Assembly (NCBI GenBank): GCA_002336485.1
Contig: DDCZ01000040.1
Span: 64,049 to 79,642, forward strand
From: Flavobacteriales bacterium UBA1993
Lineage (GTDB): Bacteria; Bacteroidota; Bacteroidia; Flavobacteriales_G; Salibacteraceae
Reading direction: 5' to 3'
Length of the DNA: 15,594 nucleotides
How positions within the stretch are numbered: the first letter of the stretch is position 1; every line of letters starts with the position of its first letter. Positions 12,974-15,594 of the stretch are shown here, one piece after another. The notes below the pieces were generated by a model. That model had not been told where the DNA came from, ran no database searches, and was given only the letters and a program-made list of their open reading frames with translations. The position numbers were made by a program, and so were the translations under genes.

Positions 12974-14236
12974 CTAGACCAAGTCTAGAGCTTGGCTGCA
13001 GTCGGAAATTAAATCGTCGCTGTGCTCAACGCCAATCGAAATTCGGACTAAGCTGTCTGATATGCCATAGAGCGCTTTATCATCTGGAGTGACATCCGAA
13101 TGGGTCATGGAAGAAGGATGCTCAGCCAAGCTTTCGGTACTACCTAGGCTCACCGCGAGTTTTATCAGCTTCAATCCATTCAAAAAACGGAAGGATTCTT
13201 TTTCTCCACCCTTTATATCAAAGGAGATCATCGCTCCGGCCGAACTGAGTTGCCTCTTGAATATTCGGTAGTTATCAGGGCTGTCTTTTTCATTGAGAAA
13301 ACCGAGGTAATGAACCGTTTGCACTTTAGGATGGTCTCTTAAAAATTTCGCCACTTCGGCGGCATTTTCAGCTTGCTGGGTCATCCGCACTTTTAGTGTT
13401 TCTAAACTCCGCATTAATAGCCATCCCGTCCAAGGTCCGGCCATGTTTCCCAAAAATGTTCGAAGTGTTTTAACACGTGTTATTACCTCTGCATTGCCAA
13501 GCACCGCACCCGCAATAACATCGGAGTGTCCGCCTATATATTTCGTGGCAGAATAGACTATAATATCCGCTCCATGTTGCAATGGATGCTGCCATAGTGG
13601 CCCCATGTATGTGTTGTCTACGGTGAGATAAACGGGCTTATCATCGGTGGCATATTTGTCAGCTACAGATCGGCATGCTCGAATATCAACAAGTTGATTT
13701 GTCGGGTTTGCAGGCGTCTCGATGTAGATCATTTTTAGCTTGTCGCCTATGCCATGCTCTTCGATGATTTCGGCAATTTTATCTTCAGGTTCATGGGCGT
13801 GAAATGCCAGTGCGTGGATTCCAAATCGACTGAGCACATTCTTAACAAAATGATAGGTTCCTCCATAGAGCGGGTTGCTATAGAGAATGTAATCGCCTGG
13901 ATTAAGGAACTCCATCATAACCGTACTAATGGCAGACATTCCGCTTTCAAATACAGCACATGCTTCGGCCTCATCCCATAAGCACAGTCGGTTTTCTAGA
14001 ATTTCTAGATCGGGATTGTTTAATCGGCTATAGATTAACCCCATTTCTTCATCTGCGTCCTTTTCTCGAAGACCGTAGGCTAGTTCAAAAAAGGACTTTC
14101 CCGCTTCTGCATTTTCGAAAACAAAGGTGGACGTCTGGAAAATGGGGCACTTAATGGCGCCCTGACTTAATTCCGGCTTATAGCCATAAGACATCATTAG
14201 GCTCTCTGGTCGGAATTTCGATTTTGTATCGCTCAT
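12974..14236 (-). CDS. cystathionine gamma-synthase-family PLP enzyme (trans-sulfuration)
   Basis: 420 residues of the Cys/Met-metabolism PLP family, fold type I, acting in sulfur amino acid synthesis or breakdown. Visible features are YSRLNNP (69-75, phosphate and cofactor contacts from the neighbouring subunit), NPLYGGTYHF (about 121-130, the stacking tyrosine), TVDNT with the cofactor-contacting aspartate (D207), and the Schiff-base lysine K232 in SATKYIGGHSD. Methionine gamma-lyases have Cys where the second Gly of YGGT stands here, so synthase or cystathionine-lyase activity is favoured. Residues about 53-66 hold a charged insertion before YSR that is longer than in the E. coli enzymes. 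The ATG at 14236 shares a base with the uvrA stop (TGATG), so translation is probably coupled; an in-frame TTG at 14239 is an alternative. Exact substrate specificity is uncertain. Confidence 0.9.
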   Translation of the reverse strand: MSDTKSKFRPESLMMSYGYKPELSQGAIKCPIFQTSTFVFENAEAGKSFFELAYGLREKDADEEMGLIYSRLNNPDLEILENRLCLWDEAEACAVFESGMSAISTVMMEFLNPGDYILYSNPLYGGTYHFVKNVLSRFGIHALAFHAHEPEDKIAEIIEEHGIGDKLKMIYIETPANPTNQLVDIRACRSVADKYATDDKPVYLTVDNTYMGPLWQHPLQHGADIIVYSATKYIGGHSDVIAGAVLGNAEVITRVKTLRTFLGNMAGPWTGWLLMRSLETLKVRMTQQAENAAEVAKFLRDHPKVQTVHYLGFLNEKDSPDNYRIFKRQLSSAGAMISFDIKGGEKESFRFLNGLKLIKLAVSLGSTESLAEHPSSMTHSDVTPDDKALYGISDSLVRISIGVEHSDDLISDCSQALDLV

Positions 14237-15594
14237 CAATTCTTGGGGTGTAATTCTTTGTTTAAAAAAATAGCTGTGTGGCTGGTTGTTGACTTGATAA
14301 CTTCTGAAGGAGTACCTTCTACCACAAGGCTTCCTCCATTTCTGCCTCCCTCTGGACCAATGTCGATGATATGATCAGCAACTTTAATGATGTCGAGGTT
14401 GTGTTCAATCACAAGGACTGTATTTCCTTGATCAACAAGTTTGTTCAGTACTTCCAAAAGCATTCGGATATCTTCAAAATGCAATCCGGTGGTTGGTTCG
14501 TCTAGAATGTAAAAGGTGTTTCCAGTGCTTTTTCTAGCCAATTCGGTTGCTAGTTTAACGCGTTGCGCCTCACCACCGCTAAGTGTCGTTGATGGTTGAC
14601 CCAATCTCACGTAACCTAGACCAACTTCTTGAAGGGTGTTCACCTTTGTGTGAATACTTGGAATATTTTCAAAAAACTCGACGGCTTGATTCACGGTCAT
14701 GTCCAATACATCGCTGATCGTCTTTCCCTTAAACCGAATATCGAGTGTCTCTCGATTGTATCGTTTGCCACGGCATGTTTCACACTCTACATACACATCG
14801 GGCAAAAAGTTCATTTCAATGGTCTTCATTCCTGCTCCCTGACAAGTTTCACATCGTCCTCCTTTTACATTGAAAGAGAAACGGCCCGGCTTGTACCCTC
14901 GAATTTTCGCCTCTGGAAGCTCAGTAAAGAGCTGACGTATATCGGTGAAAATGTTTGCATACGTGGCGGGATTAGATCGAGGCGTGCGGCCAATCGGAGA
15001 CTGATCTATTTCGATGACCTTATCCAAATGCTTTAGTCCTTTAATATCGCGATAAGGGAGCGCTTTCTTGCTGGATCTGTTTATATGCGCGGTTAGAATA
15101 GGGAAGAGGGTGCCGTTTACCAAACTCGATTTCCCACTACCGGACACCCCAGTAACGCATATAAACTTCCCAAGGGGAAACTTCACGTCAATATCCTTGA
15201 GGTTGTGCCCTGTTGCGCCGGTGAGCTCAATCGACTTGCCATTCCCCTTTCTAAGCTTTTTGGGAACCTCAATTCGTTCTTCGCCGCTCAAGTATTTTGC
15301 CGTGGTAGAATTTGCCTTCAAGATTTCTTCAGGAGTACCTTGACCAGTAATTTCACCTCCATGCACTCCGGCCCGAGGTCCGATGTCTATAATATGATCC
15401 GCGTCAAGCATCATGTCCTTATCATGCTCGACCACAATCACGCTATTTCCTATATCTCGGAGATCCTTTAGAGATTTTATTAAGCGATGATTGTCTCTTT
15501 GATGGAGGCCAATACTTGGTTCATCCAAAATGTAAAGTACTCCCGTTAATTGGGAACCTATTTGCGTCGCAAGTCTAATACGCTGGGCTTCACC
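14236..15594 (-). CDS. uvrA: excinuclease ABC subunit A, C-terminal half (5' end outside window)
   Basis: 452 residues of UvrA are visible, roughly half of the usual 940-residue protein; the gene continues past the right edge. UvrA is the dimeric damage-scanning ATPase that loads UvrB. The fragment opens inside the first ABC signature (GEAQRIRLATQ) and Walker B (YILDEPSIGLHQRDN). It then contains the second Walker A VTGVSGSGKSS (about 147-157), the C-terminal zinc finger with cysteine pairs C248/C251 and C271/C274, and the second signature LSGGEAQRVKLATEL with Walker B YILDEPTTGLH. An apparent start at 15528 is only an internal TTG leucine codon in Walker B. The stop codon overlaps the start of the cystathionine synthase-family gene, suggesting a shared transcript with an unrelated metabolic enzyme. 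Confidence 0.98.
   Translation of the reverse strand, partial: GEAQRIRLATQIGSQLTGVLYILDEPSIGLHQRDNHRLIKSLKDLRDIGNSVIVVEHDKDMMLDADHIIDIGPRAGVHGGEITGQGTPEEILKANSTTAKYLSGEERIEVPKKLRKGNGKSIELTGATGHNLKDIDVKFPLGKFICVTGVSGSGKSSLVNGTLFPILTAHINRSSKKALPYRDIKGLKHLDKVIEIDQSPIGRTPRSNPATYANIFTDIRQLFTELPEAKIRGYKPGRFSFNVKGGRCETCQGAGMKTIEMNFLPDVYVECETCRGKRYNRETLDIRFKGKTISDVLDMTVNQAVEFFENIPSIHTKVNTLQEVGLGYVRLGQPSTTLSGGEAQRVKLATELARKSTGNTFYILDEPTTGLHFEDIRMLLEVLNKLVDQGNTVLVIEHNLDIIKVADHIIDIGPEGGRNGGSLVVEGTPSEVIKSTTSHTAIFLNKELHPKN

Noticed and set aside
12974..12988. Inverted repeat CTAGAC-CAA-GTCTAG between convergent genes
   Set aside because: Only a 6-bp stem, no T run, and it overlaps the last codons of the cystathionine synthase-family gene, so I do not call it a terminator.
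14629..15036. 135-residue open frame on the plus strand
   Set aside because: It lies entirely antisense to the zinc-finger and ATPase part of uvrA, shows no domain, and its composition is that of a reverse-complement shadow.
1..15594. Mobile element, CRISPR array, phage or toxin-antitoxin module
   Set aside because: No transposase, integrase, terminal inverted repeats, spaced direct repeats or toxin-like pairs were seen; the genes are mostly ordinary chromosomal families.

Overview
The window reads as a chromosomal stretch from a member of Bacteroidota, probably a Flavobacteriales-like marine or aquatic lineage. Three things point there. Several genes carry the Bacteroidota promoter signature (TTG, about 17-22 bp, then TAnnTTTG). 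Shine-Dalgarno sites are weak or absent, and TTG start codons are common. The protein families also fit: lipoproteins with short lipoboxes, a HxxxH/HxxxHH/QxxHH desaturase, a PadR gene paired with a GldL/GldM-like membrane protein, and an 85-residue stand-alone Smr protein. No rRNA, tRNA, CRISPR array, insertion sequence or phage gene is visible. Coding density is very high, and no stretch over 300 bases lacks a gene.

Layout from left to right. (1) 1-3397, minus strand: a lipoprotein M14-type zinc peptidase followed by a translationally overlapping recQ helicase that runs off the left edge. (2) 3486-6216, plus strand: a membrane-anchored SRPBCC plus GyrI-like protein with its own terminator, then a promoter driving a SlyD-like FKBP prolyl isomerase and a membrane fatty-acid desaturase, closed by a bidirectional terminator. 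(3) 6272-7118, minus strand: a RidA-family protein made as a lipoprotein, plus a four-helix membrane protein. They diverge from a glutamine amidotransferase (PabA/TrpG) across only 28 bp. (4) 7707-8720, minus strand: a family 2 glycosyltransferase fused to a Rossmann-like domain, whose 3' end overlaps the amidotransferase by 19 bp. (5) 8753-10674, plus strand: a small Smr protein, then padR and an overlapping membrane-protein gene under an apparent autoregulatory operator. (6) 10714-15594, mostly minus strand: uvrB, a small one-helix membrane protein on the plus strand, a cystathionine gamma-synthase-family enzyme, and the C-terminal half of uvrA running off the right edge.

Most of this is housekeeping: DNA repair (recQ, uvrA, uvrB), folate or tryptophan precursors, sulfur amino acids, membrane lipid tailoring, and envelope peptidase and glycan functions.

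The part most worth attention is the padR module at 9027-10674. Its second gene appears to combine, in one polypeptide, a HAAS-like cytoplasmic helix domain, two tandem copies of a GldL-like transmembrane hairpin (an exact 60-residue period, each with an FKxxH motif), a fifth helix, and a periplasmic region resembling the N-terminal part of GldM. GldL and GldM form the proton-driven motor of gliding and type IX secretion. Here the motor lysine position is kept in both copies, but the partner glutamate is not visible in either. That suggests a repurposed, non-motor or sensory relative under PadR control. The resemblance rests on recalled family sequences and needs profile and structure comparison.
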